DNA from: CBFDBF01 sp050295355
Lineage (GTDB): Bacteria > Pseudomonadota > Gammaproteobacteria > Chromatiales > Chromatiaceae
Direction: 5' to 3'
Length of the DNA: 22,794 bases
NCBI GenBank assembly: GCA_050295355.1
Contig: JBNKPL010000032.1
Coordinates: 1 to 22,794, forward strand
Positions 22,447 through 22,794 of this stretch are shown here, in pieces. The notes beneath the pieces are model-generated. The model made no database searches. It saw nothing but the letters and a program-made list of their open reading frames with translations, and was not told the origin of the DNA. The first letter of the stretch is position 1, and the number at the start of each line of letters is the position of its first letter. The position numbers were made by a program, and so were the translations under genes.

Positions 22447-22794
22447 ATGAAAGCGCGGGTGAAATGGGTGGAAAACACCCTGATGGTGGGTCAGTCCGAG
22501 AGCGGGCATGCCGTGGTGATGGATGGGCCTCCGGACTCTGGCGGCCAGAATCTGGGGCTGCGGCCCATGGAGATGATCCTGCTGGGCATGGGGGGGTGCA
22601 CCCAGTTCGACGTGGTTCACATCCTGCGCAAGAGCCGCAAAGAGGTGACCCTGTGCGAAGTGGAAATGGAGGCGGAACGGGCGGAGACGGAACCCAAGGT
22701 GTTCACCCGCATCCATGTCCATTTCCGGGTGGCTGGGCCGGACCTGACCGAAAAGGCGGTGGAGCGCGCGGTCAACCTCAGCGCCGAAAAATAC
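22447..22794 (+). CDS. yhfA: OsmC/YhfA family protein, 3' end beyond the window
   Basis: The first 116 residues are visible and the frame runs to the window edge. The protein starts MKARVKWVENTLMVGQSESG and has the OsmC fold features LRPMEMILLGMGGCTQFDVVH (the GGC cysteine typical of OsmC/Ohr-like proteins) and the strand-rich VEMEAERAETEPKVFTRIHV stretch. The YhfA subgroup is indicated by the divergent position next to crp, as in E. coli. OsmC proteins are often peroxide-reducing thiol enzymes, but the role of YhfA is not established and the second Cys is not clearly in view. GAGGAG lies six bases upstream of the ATG; an ATG at 22442 is out of frame. Confidence 0.88.
   Translation, partial: MKARVKWVENTLMVGQSESGHAVVMDGPPDSGGQNLGLRPMEMILLGMGGCTQFDVVHILRKSRKEVTLCEVEMEAERAETEPKVFTRIHVHFRVAGPDLTEKAVERAVNLSAEKY

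Overview
The window is GC-rich chromosomal DNA that looks like a free-living Gammaproteobacterium. The best evidence is at the right end: a cAMP receptor protein (Crp/Vfr type, with the cAMP pocket and recognition helix conserved) is divergent from an OsmC/YhfA gene, the same neighbourhood as crp-yhfA in enterobacteria. A qmcA-nfeD pair, a TtcA-family gene, a MoxR-DUF58-TgpA cluster, a class II cytochrome c and a DUF3683-type flavin/Fe-S oxidoreductase fit a respiratory, perhaps Chromatiales-like, lineage. That placement is inference. I see no transposase, integrase, tRNA, rRNA or CRISPR array, and nothing suggests a genomic island.

Layout. 24-461 (-): periplasmic cytochrome c'/c-556-like protein. 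641-4492 (+): 1283-residue FAD oxidase fused to Fe-S and CCG domains, preceded by a hairpin-T-tract leader and followed by a terminator. 4635-7223 (+): two receiver domains, PAS, GGDEF and EAL, for cyclic-di-GMP turnover. 7231-11772 (-): a tight four-gene operon of an unknown protein, MoxR ATPase, DUF58 protein and membrane transglutaminase (TgpA type). 11881-13344 (-): a small lipoprotein and an AI-2E/PerM-family permease. 13507-14703 (+): TraB family protein. 14867-19124 (-): an RND efflux pump (membrane fusion protein, then permease) with no outer-membrane factor or regulator beside it. 19252-19995 (-): short TtcA-family tRNA thiolase. 20294-21666 (+): qmcA-like slipin plus NfeD partner. 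21680-22333 (-): crp. 22447-end (+): partial OsmC/yhfA-like gene.

How the parts may work together. The MoxR, DUF58 and transglutaminase genes overlap or abut and probably form one envelope-maintenance complex. The fusion protein and permease form the inner part of a tripartite pump. The slipin and NfeD proteins form a membrane-scaffold pair. Crp and the cyclic-di-GMP protein are the visible second-messenger components.

Most genes belong to known families. The points most worth a second look are non-coding: a perfect 27-bp inverted repeat between traB and the efflux operon; a 19-bp inverted repeat with a competing alternative hairpin upstream of qmcA; a hairpin that contains both stop codons of nfeD and crp; and a leader hairpin carrying an orphan perfect Shine-Dalgarno sequence. 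On the protein side they are a degenerate receiver domain and an enlarged EAL loop in the cyclic-di-GMP protein, and the unknown first gene of the MoxR operon. I did not find a clearly new multi-gene system.
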